A stretch of 64,000 nucleotides of DNA. It comes from Lotus japonicus. Its lineage: Eukaryota > Streptophyta > Magnoliopsida > Fabales > Fabaceae. Both the position numbers and the translations under genes were made by a program. The stretch is from positions 76,265,093-76,329,092 of the forward strand of contig NC_080042.1 in the NCBI RefSeq assembly GCF_012489685.1, read 5' to 3'. The notes below the pieces were generated by a model, which was not told where the DNA came from, searched no databases, and was given only the letters and a program-made list of their open reading frames with translations. Shown one piece after another: positions 11,671 to 24,891 of the stretch; the stretch's first letter is position 1; the number at the start of each line of letters is the position of its first letter.

Positions 11671-14600
11671 CTAGTCAGTTGTCCAAGGATCACTCTCTGC
11701 TATGACTTCAGAAGGCTCATAAACTTCTGTGTCTTGAGCTTCACCTGCGTTTGAATCAGATTCAACTGATACATCTCCCTCTTCTTCTGATCTACCCCAT
11801 CTTCCTCCCAGGGCCAAGGCCATCATTTCATAAATCTTGTTCCCCAACTCAGCAGGGCTGTCAGGCTGCAATAATGGAAAACTATGTTAAGCAAACTGCA
11901 TATAGAGCCCCACTTGGATACGGATTTATTGAAGCTTATCTACTAGAAAATGCACTACATAAGCTTCAATAAGTGCTCTTTGGTTTGCATTCAAAAGGGT
12001 ACATAGTCTATGTAAGTATGAAGGAGAAGGATTTATATTGTGCTTACGGTGAATCCACTTGAAATTAGTGCAGTATCATATAAGAGGTCAACAGCTCTTT
12101 GAGCTTCGCTGCTGTCAGGGGCATTCTTGCTGGCAGCCTGAAAAAAAAATTAGAACAATATATTATTGCATTATGCTTAGTTTTTTATCTTATCTGATGA
12201 TTCTGATTCTCTTTTCATCCTCAAATCTCAGATAAAAACTTGGTAGTAAAAAATCCCTTCAACAATGACGAGTTTATATCTTTGGATATTTTGATTGAAT
12301 AAATGTGAGACTAACTATAAAAGTGGTGGTTTACTACCCTTACAAAGTGGTAACACCAGAATTTGAATCCTAGACACACAACTAAAGTTTGTCTAGGATG
12401 AAAACTAACTACGTGACGACTGGCAACTCACATTTAGGTCTTTGATGACAGGATGATCAGGATTAATCTCCAATATTCTCCTCCCTCTCATAAACTCCAA
12501 ACTTTGCGTGTCTCCAAGAGCTTGAGCCTTCATTAATCTGCAAAAAAAAAATGGGAATTAAAGAATGACAAACAGATTGCAATCCAAGAGCAAGGGCACG
12601 TAATTAGTAAAGCCCATGACTAACCTCTCCATATTTGCCGACCAACCAAACTTCCCAGATACAAGCACACAGGGAGATGAGCTCAAGCGCTTAGAGATTT
12701 GAACTTTCGCTACCTTATCACCAAGCTGTTGTTTGATCCAATCACAAAGCAGGTTGTATTCTTGCTTGGTTTCCCTCTCTTGGACCTCGTCCTCATCACC
12801 TGATTTAAGAGAATATTATAAGAAAAACATCCAAATACAAATTAACAGGAAATCAAATAGTATATAAAGCCTTCGAAAAAAGGTAGCAAACAGTACAAAC
12901 CCAGTTCCAAATCCTCCTTGCTGATATCAACAAATTTCTTTTCTTTGTATGTTTGTAGGTTTTGAATAGTAACCTCGTCAATAGGTTCAACCAAATAAAG
13001 AACCTACAGTAACAGATACATAAGAGTGTATATAGATCAAAATTAACATGGGACAAATCAGGCATTCAATTAGAAAAATATATCAAGAATATTTAAGCCG
13101 CGTTCAGAAGAGCTTGTTTCAGCTTATCTTAATAAGCCCTTATGCAAGGTTTGGGTAAGCTTATTGAAATAGCATATAGATCTTTTGAGCTAATTTCATA
13201 AGTTGCCCAGATTAGCTTTATATTTAGCTACAAGTAATTTTAAGATTATTTCAATATGCTTCTCCAATTAGCTTATGAAAGCTATTTACCCGAACACACC
13301 CTTAACTGAAAACACACTGACAGAATTCCAGGGTCAAGCGGAAAAAATGGGGCAACCCCTGAATGAATTAATAAGCTTAGTCATGGGTCACGCATGTGAG
13401 AAGTTTTATTCCAAGAATAAGGGGGGAGGGGTACATGTTTAGGAAGCAATGTATAGGGACTTCTGACAAGGTGGCTATTGGGGAGAGGAACATCGGGAAC
13501 AAAGGCAGAACTGGAATTTGGAACCTTTGGCCTGGGCACTAAACTTGTGAGATGTGGGATATTTTCTTCTTTTAGGTTTTATCTTGAGGGGGGCTGCAAA
13601 GGGAGGCAGGAGATAAACCCTCAGGGCTCTGACCACATTTGTAGCCATCTCATCGATTAAATTCCTTGACTACATGCTCAAATTACCAGAAAATGCTTTG
13701 TTAATATCTAGACATACCTCAATATTTTTTTGAAGCAATTTCTCTACAAATGGAGCAGTCTTTGCACTTTTCAAGCTGTCAGTTGCTAGGTAATAGATAG
13801 CATTTTGGTTTTCACCCATGTTTTCAACATAATCATCTAGGCTTTTAAGTTCATCCTCACTTTTGGAAGTGTGAAACCTCAATAGTGGTGTTAAGCGCTT
13901 GTGATTTCCACTGTCTTCAATGCAACCCAACTTCAGGAACCTACCAAAGTTCTCCCAGAATTTCTTGTAGTCCTGAAATCTCAAGAAGCCATGTTAGCAA
14001 TTCGTAAGACTCTCGATTCATGTTGAAAAAATTAAAGATATTGAGTTTGTTGCTATCAACCTCCTTATTTTCTCTTTCAGAGATATCTTGAATCATATCA
14101 AATGCCTTTCTGACAAGTCTCTTTCTCATTATTCTGACCTGAAATTATAATATTGTTAGAACAAATCATTTTGTAAACAGAATAGGGAAAATGTACAAAT
14201 GATTCCTAAAAGGAGTGTAGCTTTCATTCATGTTCAGCACATAGAGAAAAGATGTTAACAGGAAAACATGCAGTTTACTTACAATTCTGCTTTCCTGAAG
14301 GATCTCCCGAGAAACATTGAGAGGAAGGTCATTTGAATCAACCACACCCTTCACAAAGCTCAAGTATCGAGGAAACTGCAAAATAAATAAAGAAATAAAG
14401 TTATAGAAAAGGGAACCTGGACAAAGAGCAGAAGCGTTTGAGCACAAGTGTTACATAAGTTACTGCTTGCACAGGTTTTGTATTTGCAGATGGCACATAA
14501 TTTACTTATGATATGATATAACAAAGAGTCAAAGACTAAAATTGGTTATATAGATAAACCATTATTCTATAAAAACTAGCCATTTGTGGAGGATCTAAAT

Positions 14601-17600
14601 TGTGGTGCAATTCTTATCCATCTATCTCCCAATCTATCACAAGCTACAGTGACATAAATTTCATAACGCAAGAGACCAAATTCCACTTTGAAGCTCAATA
14701 AACTCACCAGCTCGCCATCAAAATCATCCGAGATGAACACACGCTTAACAAACAGGCGTATGTTCTTCGTTTTAGGGTTCACTACTTCTTCATTGTTAAG
14801 AGGTCCCATTCCTGGAATATATAGAACACTTCTGAACTCAACCTCACCCTGCACAGTTTAAAAGTTAAACATAGTCTAACTGATAAGTCATAAAAGGAAA
14901 TGCTCTTCATCCAAGAGCCAAATTATCAACATACCTCAGTAGTGAAGTGAGTATATGCAAGTGGTTCTAAGAATTCGTTAAAAGCCTTTTTGTAAAACTC
15001 ATTGTACTCATCCGTTTCAACTTCCTTTGGACTCCGCATCTACAATAAGTGGCAAAGGTGGACTAATTAAGAAACAGGCACTAAAACAAATAAATAAGTG
15101 AAATGCAGAACATTAACATCCCGACATCATAAAAGCAGATATAGCTCAAACTCACCCATATTGGCTTTGTTTCGTTGGCTAGTTCCCAGTCCCAATACTT
15201 CTCAGTTTTAGTCTTCTTTGTCTTCTTTATCTCCCCCTGATAACAACGGAAGAAACAGACTTGATATTGGTAACACATTTGGAAAAGGCGAGCACACGAT
15301 CCGCATAAAGAAATATCATATACTAGTTACCTCTTCTTTTGGTTCTTCCCCTTCTTTAGGCTGTTCTTCCTCTTCCACCTGTCAATATCCAAATTAATTA
15401 TTTATAGAGACAAATAAGAGCTTATTCATTTGACACACATTCTCTGTTGGTAATTATAAAAACAGGGAATTATGATTCAGAGTGTATTACTATAAAATCA
15501 CCCTGAAAGTAAAACTGTGCTGTTTGAATACAAACTCATTGAAGTTGCTTTTTGACACTTGCCCTGTTTGTATGATGTCATCCATCAAACAGTTTCTATT
15601 AAATTGAAAGGGAAGGTGCAAAGGGCAAAAGGCCTCTCGCCCAAAACGAAATTATAAAAAAAAACACTCCAGCACCACATTGACACTTGACTATAGTCTA
15701 TAACCATCTCCTATTTGCTATTAAACCCCTCATCACAAGCAGCATCACTACAGCCTGGCTCCAACTTCCAAGAGAATATAGGCCAGTATTTACCCATTCA
15801 CCGTAATCCCAAATATATACAACATACAATATTAACCAGCCAACCTAAGGTTGTGGAAACCATGACTGGTAGAACAGACTAACCACAAAAAACACCAAAA
15901 TTAAAGAAACGATTTCATGAGTTCTTTCTACCCCTACTGATAAGAAAATCAACATAATTACCATCAAATTTACACATATTCTCATTATTCATCAGCATCA
16001 TCAATGCTAGAATTCAACACATGAAGTCCTTGATAACACAACCAGTAGTACCTCACAAATATTAGAAACCAATGAATTGAATCTAAATTCTACATAAGTC
16101 ACTCTCATTATTTCTGCTAACGCAGGAAAAAGTTGTTGTATATGAAACATATATTTCTTGCACGGTGAAAAGGGCGAAAGAAGAAAACCAAATTCATCAA
16201 CCATTATCAATAATGAATCATTTGTGAATAAAAATATCACATGCTCATGTAAGAATTTGTAGAATAATTCTTTGAACCAACATAATGGCAGGAATCTGTA
16301 ACAATAGAAACCTGGTTTACCTCCACAGTTCTTGATTTTTCTTGCCATGTGTAGATGGGGAAGGAAACAAACTGTGAGTAATTCTTCACCAAACCCTGAA
16401 TTTTGGATGGCTCTGAGAATTCATACTTATCATCAGGCTGGACAAAAAAACAAGAATCTGGATTTTAACCGCATGTCTTCATTAAAATGATCTTACAATT
16501 TCCAAATATCATACTGGGCTCAGCCTTTTATTTAAAGACAACAGCAAATGAATAGCTAAAACAGATTTTATGCTGAAATTTAAAAAATATTAAACTGACT
16601 TCAACCTTTTATAAACAGATAACAAAACATAAGTATATAAAAGAAATACCACTCACTCTTAAATAGAGTGTAATCTCTGTACCACGACGAAGAAGCTTTT
16701 CAGGATCAGTTTCTTCCCTTATAACATAAGAGCTGCTGTCAGCTACTGCTTCCCACACAAATTGCTTATCTGATCTCGGGCTCTTTGTAGAAACAACAAC
16801 CTAATTTTTAACACACAGACAAACCCATAAATGAAGGACATAAAATAAAAACTAATCAGAAAATCAACCATGAGAGTACGCTCAAGAAATCCACACCATA
16901 CCCTATCAGCAACAAGAAAAGCAGAGTAGAATCCAACACCAAATTGACCAATCAAACCATTATCTGCTACTTGATCCTTGTTTTCCTGAAAGATTGAGAG
17001 AAAATTAAAACATTATTATTAAAGCTTAGAATCATCAAAACAGAATGATATTCAATATCAATTACCTTAAGTGCCTTCAAAAATTTAGAGGTACCACTCT
17101 GGGCAATAGTTCCAAGACAATCAATAAGCTCTTCCTTAGTCATTCCAATACCAGTATCACTGCAGAATCATGAATTCACAGCTCAATAATCCCATTTACA
17201 AGATTCCTCTAAACTACAAGAAATAAAAATAAAATCTTGAACAAAATACACATACGTTATCGTAATAGTTCCATTGTCCGGGTCAGGCTTGATGCGTATC
17301 TCTAATTCTCCAGCCTCTCCAAGCAAAGAGGGCTCTGTTACACTTAAGAATCTCAACTTGTCCAAAGCATCACTAGCATTACTGGAGCATAAAGAAAAAA
17401 AAAAGGATAAAATTAAACAGAATCCATTAGCTGCAAACACATAACTAAAGCGAAACATTGAAGCAAAATTTCAAAAGTGTCAGCCATCCATATCAAGTTT
17501 CATACAAGTACAACAAAGTTGGAGTTAAAATAGTAATATACTTCCAAGGAATGAATTCACTCAAGTTAAAATTACACATGACATTATGTAGTTAGCATTT

Positions 17601-18260
17601 TGCATGTAAATCTCTTGCTAAACATTCACAAATGTTGATTTGAAGATAATATTCAATCCTAGCTTCATATCAATTTGAGCTTAGAACATACTCATTACCT
17701 CACAAGTTCTCTAAGGAAAACTTCCTTGTGGCTATAAAGACTGTGAACAATCAAATCCATCAAGCGACTCACCTGCAACAAAAAATAAAATGGAATTCAA
17801 TTCACTCAGCAAAACTCATACACGAAACAAACACACCCTTAAACCCTTTAAGAAGCAACTCTTTCACTTCCAACCCCATGTCAAAATTCCAAACAGTTTG
17901 TCAAAAAGATTAAGACTTTAACTCCTTACACCCCAAAAAACCATGACCCAGAATCGCAAAACGCTTAATCATTTCACGAATTGATTAAAAACCCACCTCA
18001 GCCTGGTACTCAAACTTCTCGCCAGTGGCCTCTTCTCTCTCGGCAACAGCAGCATCACAGCGGACAGCGAGCCTGTTCGTTCTACTGCCGCGGTGTCTAC
18101 ACTTCAACGCGGCGGCGGAGGGGAAGGATTTTCTGCCACCGGGCTGCGGTGGGAGAAAAGCGGTTTTGAGGGTGGGGGAAGACCTTGGGGGAGCGAAAGG
18201 GGATGAAGGGAGGGAAGCTATGGAGGTAGTGGCTATGGTTCTGCTGAGCACAGGAGCCAT
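11671..18260 (-). CDS. HSP90-5: Chloroplast-targeted heat shock protein 90 (HSP90-5 / HSP90C type)
   Basis: ATP-dependent chaperone of the plastid stroma. Nineteen exons join in frame to 790 residues, against about 780 in the Arabidopsis plastid member: 17997-18260, 17699-17772, 17256-17381, 17066-17159, 16902-16985, 16657-16800, 16321-16437, 15331-15378, 15156-15236, 14935-15039, 14708-14848, 14283-14375, 14061-14138, 13718-13972, 12901-13003, 12625-12799, 12432-12537, 12048-12137, 11671-11865. Residues 1 to about 68 are a Ser/Pro/Arg-rich transit peptide ending near LAVRCDAA. The GHKL ATPase domain shows [25 protein letters not shown] and [17 protein letters not shown]. The charged linker ([15 protein letters not shown]) is short, as in organellar HSP90s. 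The C-terminus is ESDPWTTD, without the cytosolic MEEVD or the ER KDEL, which supports plastid location. Introns hold two MITE-like repeats. Confidence 0.97.
11891..11990. repeat. Small MITE-like inverted repeat in an HSP90 intron
   Basis: A perfect 14-bp inverted repeat, TTATTGAAGCTTAT at 11,926-11,939 and ATAAGCTTCAATAA at 11,959-11,972, has a 19-bp loop. Pairing continues outward imperfectly (GCAAAC..AGAGC on the left against GCTCTTTGGTTTGC on the right). The whole is about 100 bp, consistent with a small foldback MITE. No target duplication could be fixed. Confidence 0.5.
13087..13312. repeat. MITE-like dispersed repeat in an HSP90 intron
   Basis: This stretch is rich in the words AGCTTAT/ATAAGCT in both orientations. 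Its edges are loosely inverted (GCGTTCAGAAGAGCTT on the left, the complement of TTACCCGAACACACCC on the right), the texture of a foldback MITE. It lies between the HSP90 exons at 13,718-13,972 and 12,901-13,003. Confidence 0.4.
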
Positions 18261-18313
18261 TATCGAGGGTGGGAATGGGAAGCGTTATCTCTTGTTGTTC
18301 CTGCCTCCTCTGT

Positions 18314-18361
18314 AGAGAGAGAGAGAGGGAGAGAGAGAGAGAGAGAGAGAAGAGAGAGAGT
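18314..18361. repeat. (GA)n/(CT)n tract just upstream of the HSP90 start
   Basis: An almost pure GA dinucleotide run lies about 55-100 bases upstream of the HSP90 start codon. On the sense (minus) strand it is a CT-rich leader, a common feature of plant 5' untranslated regions and core promoters. Confidence 0.8.
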
Positions 18362-18659
18362 GGAAATGGAGAGTGAAAAACCCTTGGAATTGAGAAGGGT
18401 TTATGGAGAGATAGGGGAGATGGTTCTAGAATTATTGATACATTACAGGCCATCTTTATCTTTGTTTGGCTGCTTCTGTGTCTCATTCTGAGGTCCACAA
18501 AAAGCCAATTCACCATAATATATCCATTTTTTCATATTTTTTATAATAATGTTGCTTTTTTATTTTTGTTTTAAAATGTGACGAAACCGGCAAAGAGACC
18601 AAAACATCATAGCGTACATAAGTTAAGAGAACTAGGAACATCTTTCACCCAAATTGAAT

Positions 18660-19460
18660 TGGGAAAGATGGAAGTGTTTCTAGCCATAAAATTTGGAACA
18701 TATTGCAATTTCTATCAATAAATAAAATATCAACATGAATAGATCTATAAGAAATAAAATGACAATTCTAAATAAGTAGAACTTAATAGTAAGAGTCCAC
18801 AATAGGTCATCTCTACCATTGAAAAAGATGGAAGCAATATGTCTCAAAGCAAACAAATTTGAATCCAAGATCCACCGCAAGGAGCATAGCCCAGGCCCAG
18901 CGAAAGCGAAGGGTCTCGCCAACCCTAATGACTAAACTTGAACAGGAAAAGAAGAAGTAGACGCCAAGACCTTTTTGTCACAATCCTGAGCAATCAAACC
19001 AAAGATTAACTCTCATACTATCACCAATCTTCCACGAATCCCCTCATTCAAAGATCTAACTAGACTTCAAAATACTATACCAAACATAACTTGGTATGTA
19101 ACTTTTTTAGCACCACGCAAGTCACAACCAAGAAAGTAGACCGCCTTAAAAACCCGGGCAAGTAAAGAAGACTAAAAATCATTCACCTTCTTAGCCACAA
19201 GAGCTAAGTTAAAAAATTTGAAGTCACGAAAGCCAAGACCCTATCCTCATTGGGACAACAAAGCTTTTCCCACTTAGCTCAATGCAAATTCCTTCGAGAA
19301 ACAACCCCTCCCCAAAAAACTTACTTATCATGCTCTCAATTTGGTCACAAAGTCTATCAAGAATGACAAAACATAGAAAGGAATTGCTTGAGTCACCGCT
19401 TTAACAACAACCTCCCTTCCTGCTTGAGACAACAAAGACTTCTCTTTCCACCCCTTTACC
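18660..19460 (-). pseudogene. Decayed LINE (non-LTR retrotransposon) reverse-transcriptase 3' region
   Basis: In changing minus-strand frames the text reads KLCCPNEDRGLGFRDFKFFN followed by LALVAKK, then SYVWYSILKS and a W-K-I-G-D-S stretch. This is the order seen after the RT core of plant LINEs (GGLGFRDL..FN.ALLAK, then the SY.W.SI and W.IG.G blocks). Frameshifts and stops are frequent, so the copy is old and non-functional. It fills most of the gap between the HSP90 5' end and the MYB 3' end and is unrelated in position to the open LINE at 60.5 kb. Confidence 0.75.
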
Positions 19461-19607
19461 TTCTTCTAAAATCTTTCCTTAAGAAAGTTGAAAATTACAA
19501 GAATGAACACCAAAATAATACAAAGAACTCATAACAACTAACATTGTATAAACAAGAACACAATATGCTTTGTAAGGGTAAATGTTGTAAGACTAGACAA
19601 GGTAATT

Positions 19608-21345
19608 TCAATCTAAAGCAATCCCATTGAACATAGGGTCCTCTAGCAAGAGCTCAGGCCAAATAGAAGAAGCAGTGCAATTATCAGCCATATTATTATT
19701 AGTCAATGAAATCTCTGTCACAGGTACTGGAACCACATGGGAAGAAGATGAGGCAGAGCATGAAGGAAGCCACTGAGAATTGGGAGGACCATCTTCATCA
19801 CAAAACGCTTTGCATTCATCATGAGGGGCTTGGATCATGTCCTCACTTAATGACGGTTCATAGGAAGAACAAGGCGGTGTTTTCAATTCAGGCATTGGAG
19901 AGAAAGGGATAGAAAAATCATTCATAAATTGAAGATTTCCACTTCCAAAAGATGAGATGGTGTTTTCAAAGTAGTAATCAATTGAAAGATGATTAATAGT
20001 GTTTATGCTTTTTGTTGTGTTAGGCTCAGCCTCAGTTATTAATAGTGGCTGCAGGAGGTGCTGTTGTTGTTGTAAGTGTTGAATGGCCTCTGCTTGTAAT
20101 CTCAGAGCATTTTGTTCCCATGGCAGCTGATGGTTCAAGAGTTGTTTCAAATTGGCCAAGGCTATGAGATGGGACAAGCCTGAGAAGATATCAGTTCGAG
20201 GCTGGTGTGTCATTGGATCATAACCCATTTGAATCAACTTCTTCTTCAGATGAGTGTTCCAAAAATTCTTTATCTCATTATCTGTCCTCCCCGGCAAGTG
20301 GCTTGCAATCGTGGACCATCTAATTAACAAAAAGGATAAAATTTGAAGTGCTGATTAGTTATATATAATTAAGCTTCAGAACAATTATCAACTTAATAGA
20401 TCATTTTTACAGTTACTTGTTATATGAAATAAAAGTATGTAATTGTGTGGTTATTCAGTACATGAATTGCTATAACTATAAGAAGAGAGACAAAAATTGA
20501 AGTCATTGGATTGTAAGAGATAAACAGTTAAGAAAGTAGCATGTTTTGATCAGCTTTTGTTTACTCATAATCAATTCTGAAACTCAATCTATTCACTGAA
20601 GTTTCTCTCTAAATTAATTCTGACTTTAGAATAAGGATTTCTAAACATATATGCACTAAGTGAATACTAATTCCTTTGCTACTAGTTAACATTAGTTCAT
20701 GTTAAATTACGAATTAATTTTGAAACTCAATCTATTTATTCACTGAAGTTTCTCCCTAAATTAATTCTGACTTCAGAATAAGGATTTCTAAACATATATA
20801 CACTGAGTGAATACTAATTCCTTTGCTACTAGATAACATTAGTTCATGTTAAATTACGAATTTATTTTGTATCTATAAGTATTATTCATTATGGATAATT
20901 CCAGTTTCCAAGAGTAATGCATAAAAGTAGTACTGTAGTAGCTAGTGTTGAATACATACTTGTTCCCAAGGATGGCATGGAGGTCAAGAATTGTTTGTTC
21001 TTCTTCTTGGGAAAACTTGCCTCTTTTAATGTCAGGCCTCAAGTAGTTTGTCCACCTTAACCTGCAGCTTTTGCCACACCTGTTGAGTCCTGTTAAGAAA
21101 TACAAATGATCATGCACCCTCATTATGTAAATAGGAGAGAACTATATATTTATTTATATTATGATGAGTCTTTTGACATGTAATACTCATACATAGTATA
21201 GTGTATATATACCTGCAAGTTTTGGAAGTGCTCTCCAGCTAGCATGTCCATGTTTTTGAATGTAGTTAACAAGCTTGTGATCTTCTTCTGGTGTCCAAGG
21301 ACCTTTCTTCAAACCACTTTCATCACAGCATGGAGATCTTCCCAT
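19608..21345 (-). CDS. R2R3-MYB transcription factor, MYB53/92/93-like
   Basis: DNA-binding transcription factor acting in the nucleus. Three exons (21213-21345, 20960-21089, 19608-20319) give 324 residues with the two introns at the positions usual for R2R3-MYBs. Start [19 protein letters not shown] is the common plant R2R3 N-terminus. R2 spans about residues 14-64 and R3 about 67-115, with the expected W and F spacing ([33 protein letters not shown]). After the domain come [20 protein letters not shown] and a [14 protein letters not shown] block, then a Gln-rich stretch and an acidic C-terminus. From memory this combination fits subgroup 24 (MYB53/92/93), linked in Arabidopsis to suberin and lateral-root control; subgroup assignment is inference. 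Intron 2 contains a tandem duplication. Confidence 0.93.
20571..20868. repeat. Tandem duplication (period about 143 bp) in MYB intron 2
   Basis: The block TGAAACTCAATCTATT...AAATTACGAATT starting at 20,578 recurs from 20,721 with a 4-bp insertion (TATT) and a few substitutions. The two copies account for about 290 bp of the intron. Confidence 0.85.
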
Positions 21346-24300
21346 TTCTAGTTTATTCAATATTATAGTTCCCTCTTATTTTTTAATCACTTCAAACTCA
21401 GATATGTTCCTAAGGAAATGGGATGCGGATGCTTCCTAGTTATACTCATCCAATCCAAAACTAGAGCTATGTATTTATAAGGTGAATATCTGATGTACGG
21501 GCCCCAGAACAAGGCACTTAGAGTGATATGAGATGAACGAATAAACCTTAGTCAAAGTTGAAGTGATAGAAGCAAGGAGGTTGAGGGAAACATGTGGCTA
21601 GCTGAAACGAAAGGAACTTAGTGATATGAGATGAACGAATTATCTCAAAGGCTTAAGTTGTTGAGTAAATGACATATAATGTTCATATTTTTAACACATC
21701 CCTAATATAAAAGCTCGCTTGAGTTTGAAACGTAAACAATGCACAATGCCATATGTTGAAATTTAACTTTCTTTTCATTAGAAAAATTGTAGATCAGGAG
21801 TAAAGATCGAATTTGAGACCGCTTGCCATAAAAGCTTTGATAAAATAATAATAATAAATTATCTCAAAAGTTTAAGTTGTTGGTTTGATGAATGACACAT
21901 GAATGTTTATGCTCAGACTTGAGAATCTGGTGTGCAAATCTCTCTCGGTTGAGGTGATGGAACATAGCTGGATTGCGCGGTGGTGATTCTGGTAGTCACG
22001 ACAAAGCTTCAAGTTCCATGGTGTGGAGGGTACATGCATGCAGAAAACACTTCGACGTTTAAGTCAATGTTGGAGTCAGAGAGGTTCTCAGAAACTCATA
22101 TAAAACTTTAAGTAAAACGCTTAGAATGAATAACGTGTTGTGTAAATGAACGATAAAGTCTGTATTTATAAGGCCAAAGTCCTTGACAATTGTCTCAGCA
22201 AGTGCAAAGGAAGCCCCGGCGTCCGAGCGGACGCCTAGACTTGTTGATCTCAGTCCTCTAGTGCATGAACGGACACTATCGGACAAGATATTTCTTCCCA
22301 AGTGAGAGTTTGTGACCATCAGTATTGATCACTTGTTAGACGAGAAGTTGGTACGGCAAACTTCCTACATTTCTAACCCCTCCCTAAAACTATCATATAG
22401 GAAGCCATTAATGGGTACCTTAATTCGTCATTTTTTCTTTGTCTTAGTTACTTTTTTTTCGCATAAAGCTAATAATTATAAGTCAATTGTCTACCAAAGA
22501 GAAGGGTAATTGCTAAATGCCAATGCATGCATTGCTTTCATCAATGTCGATCGGACAGATTAATTGCTTGTTCATCTCAATTTCGTTGTTGGGTGGACCA
22601 GACCAGCTTCTCAATATCATCGACCATATATAAAAAGGAAGCAGGTTTAACCTAATATAGGCTATATAGATGTCACCATGCATTAACAGCGACTGTGATT
22701 TCCTCATTAATCATGAAACTTGTATTGTCAACCAAACAACTGATTTTGCTTGCTTTCTTAAGTTTCTACCTGTTACATCTAAACTAGGACTTTGCATGCT
22801 TCTCCATGCCACGTTCCATTTTGAACAATGAAAACAAAAACAAAGTTAACAACGAGTGCATGTGGAAATCAAAATCAAATTTCACGTTTATTTAATTTAA
22901 CTCTCTCTTTCTTTTTCTTTTTTTAACTCTCGATCACAAGAAAATACTTTTACATATGTTGCTCAATTAATCAGATGTAAACTATTAGCCCCAAATAGAA
23001 CGTACAGTAGTTGGTCTACCAATAAAGCTAAATCTCTTAAGAATGTAGATATAAATTTGACTCTCGAAAAATATATTTAGTTATTTACCATAAGGGGCAG
23101 CTATAGTTTTTTGAACAACAGTAAAAGTTTGGCAAAGATTAAAAAAAATATAATAATAACCACTATGAAATTATAAAAGCTGACCAAACATCTCAAGACC
23201 TTACCTACAAATTTTCGGCATTAGAGTTAATCACATATCAGCATATCTATTCCTGCCGACATTAGCATAAAAAAAAATAAAAATAAAAAGTAACTATTGT
23301 TATTTTTGTTTATAAAAAAAATATTGTTATTTTTACTTTTCTCATTATTATATTTACTACTATTTCAGTTCCAATTGGAGCGGTGGATCGAGTTGAGCTG
23401 TCTTGCAGGCTAAATGGGCCAATATCATACACATTTTAGATGGGCCTACAAATTTAAGGGCCGCAAAAAATTCGTGGGTTGAACAAGTTGGTCCACGGGC
23501 CAGCCTATATGTATTTTCATTTTTTATATACTTTTTTAATTTAATATTTGTAAATTTTTATTACTCTAAATAACTAAGGTTAAACCGATCAACCCACAAA
23601 CATGGATAAAATTAAGATGTTTGCTATGGTACCTTAAACCAGATCAAGGTATGGTACCTAAAATAATGTGTACCAATAATATATATGTTCTGATTGAATC
23701 ATATACATGCTCTAAATGATGTGTACCAATAAAAAAACATGCTCTAAATTTTGAATGTCAATATTCTTATTACTATTTGCAAAGTAATACTTCAGACAGT
23801 TCTCAACCCTTCTTCTGTCTTGCATCGCAAAAAATGTTTCAAAACAGAGGTGTCTGGCACCATCGTTCACCAGTCACGATCTCCAGATGTCACCCTCTCT
23901 ATCACCAATAAACCTTGACGGCTAAAACCCTATTTCACATGACAATAATCTACTAAATCACTTAATGCGGGTATCATGCCCAAAATAATTTTTGGGTACC
24001 ATAGAATTCACCTAAAATTAAGGGAGTTGTTACTTGTGTCGCCCCACAACTAATTATGTCACTCTTAAAGTGGCAAAAATACTAAAATACTTTTAATGAA
24101 AAAAATTCACCTCAATTCCCCACCACCCTCACGTTCGCACTTTAAACTGCGATCGGCTGAGATTGACAACAAATTTGACAGAGTTCATTCCCATGGCGAA
24201 TTTCTGTTTTGTGGATCCGTCTGCATTTCTTCCTCTGCACTAATTAAAAAACTCGGTATTCAACAAATGTAAAATTCATTGGATCTTTCAATTCAAACAA

Positions 24301-24516
24301 CGACTACGTACGTAGAATCGAATTCACAATTAGCAAACATTGGGATGCGAAAAAAATTGATGAGAATGGAAAGAGTTGAAATTCAATTGAAAACGACAAC
24401 AAAATGGTGGCATAACCAGATGGAAACGAGAATGGGAAATGGAAGGGAAAATGAAAAAATCTACATTGGTGAAGGAGAGAGCTTCGACACATACACACTT
24501 TAAAGTGTGAAGATAG
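21346..24516. other. MYB upstream region and intergenic DNA
   Basis: This is the 5' flank of the MYB gene. Near 21,511-21,540 and 21,611-21,640 there is an imperfect direct repeat containing GTGATATGAGATGAACGAAT. Around 21,650-21,900 two copies of ATCTCAAAAGTTTAAGTTGTTG-like text resemble the TRIM-like repeat at 28.4 kb. A stretch at 23,380-23,520 with GGGCC-rich words looks like the end of a degraded DNA transposon. No gene could be supported. Confidence 0.5.
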
Positions 24517-24603
24517 ACAGTTTAAAAGTGCAGGGTTTGAACCTGACCTTCACCTTTCATCTCATCCAACTTATGTCCTTTAACTCTTACAAGCTAATCC
24601 TCC
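24517..24603 (-). repeat. tRNA-derived SINE fragment
   Basis: On the minus strand it reads GGATTAGCTTGTAAGAGTTAAAGGACATAAG and, about 40 bp on, CAGGTTCAAACCC. This is an A-box/B-box pair in the same order and context as the SINE copies at 10.9 and 52.1 kb. Confidence 0.5.
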
Positions 24604-24891
24604 GAGTCTCTCACATGACGTAGTATGAACCAAATAAGGAGAGTCTCTGCGTAAGTTCTTCACAAACAAACAATGCGTTAAGTTGGTGACTGTTACAAGT
24701 TCTGATAATTTTTCTACCATTTCCTACTCACAATAGATATCATTATTACGATAAAATGTCAGCAAATTAAGTCTCAAATAACCCAAGCTGTTCAAAGTTA
24801 GTTTTCCTGCTAAATTCATGCAAATGTGTGTGTTATAAGAGTATATAATAGATATAGGATATGTGAATATCGCCTAGTCTAAGAGTGTGTA

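Noticed and set aside
22040..22320. Region with GGCGTCCGAGCGGACGCC palindrome-like text
   Set aside because: The short palindrome could be a transposon or LTR remnant, but no borders, duplication or coding content support a call.
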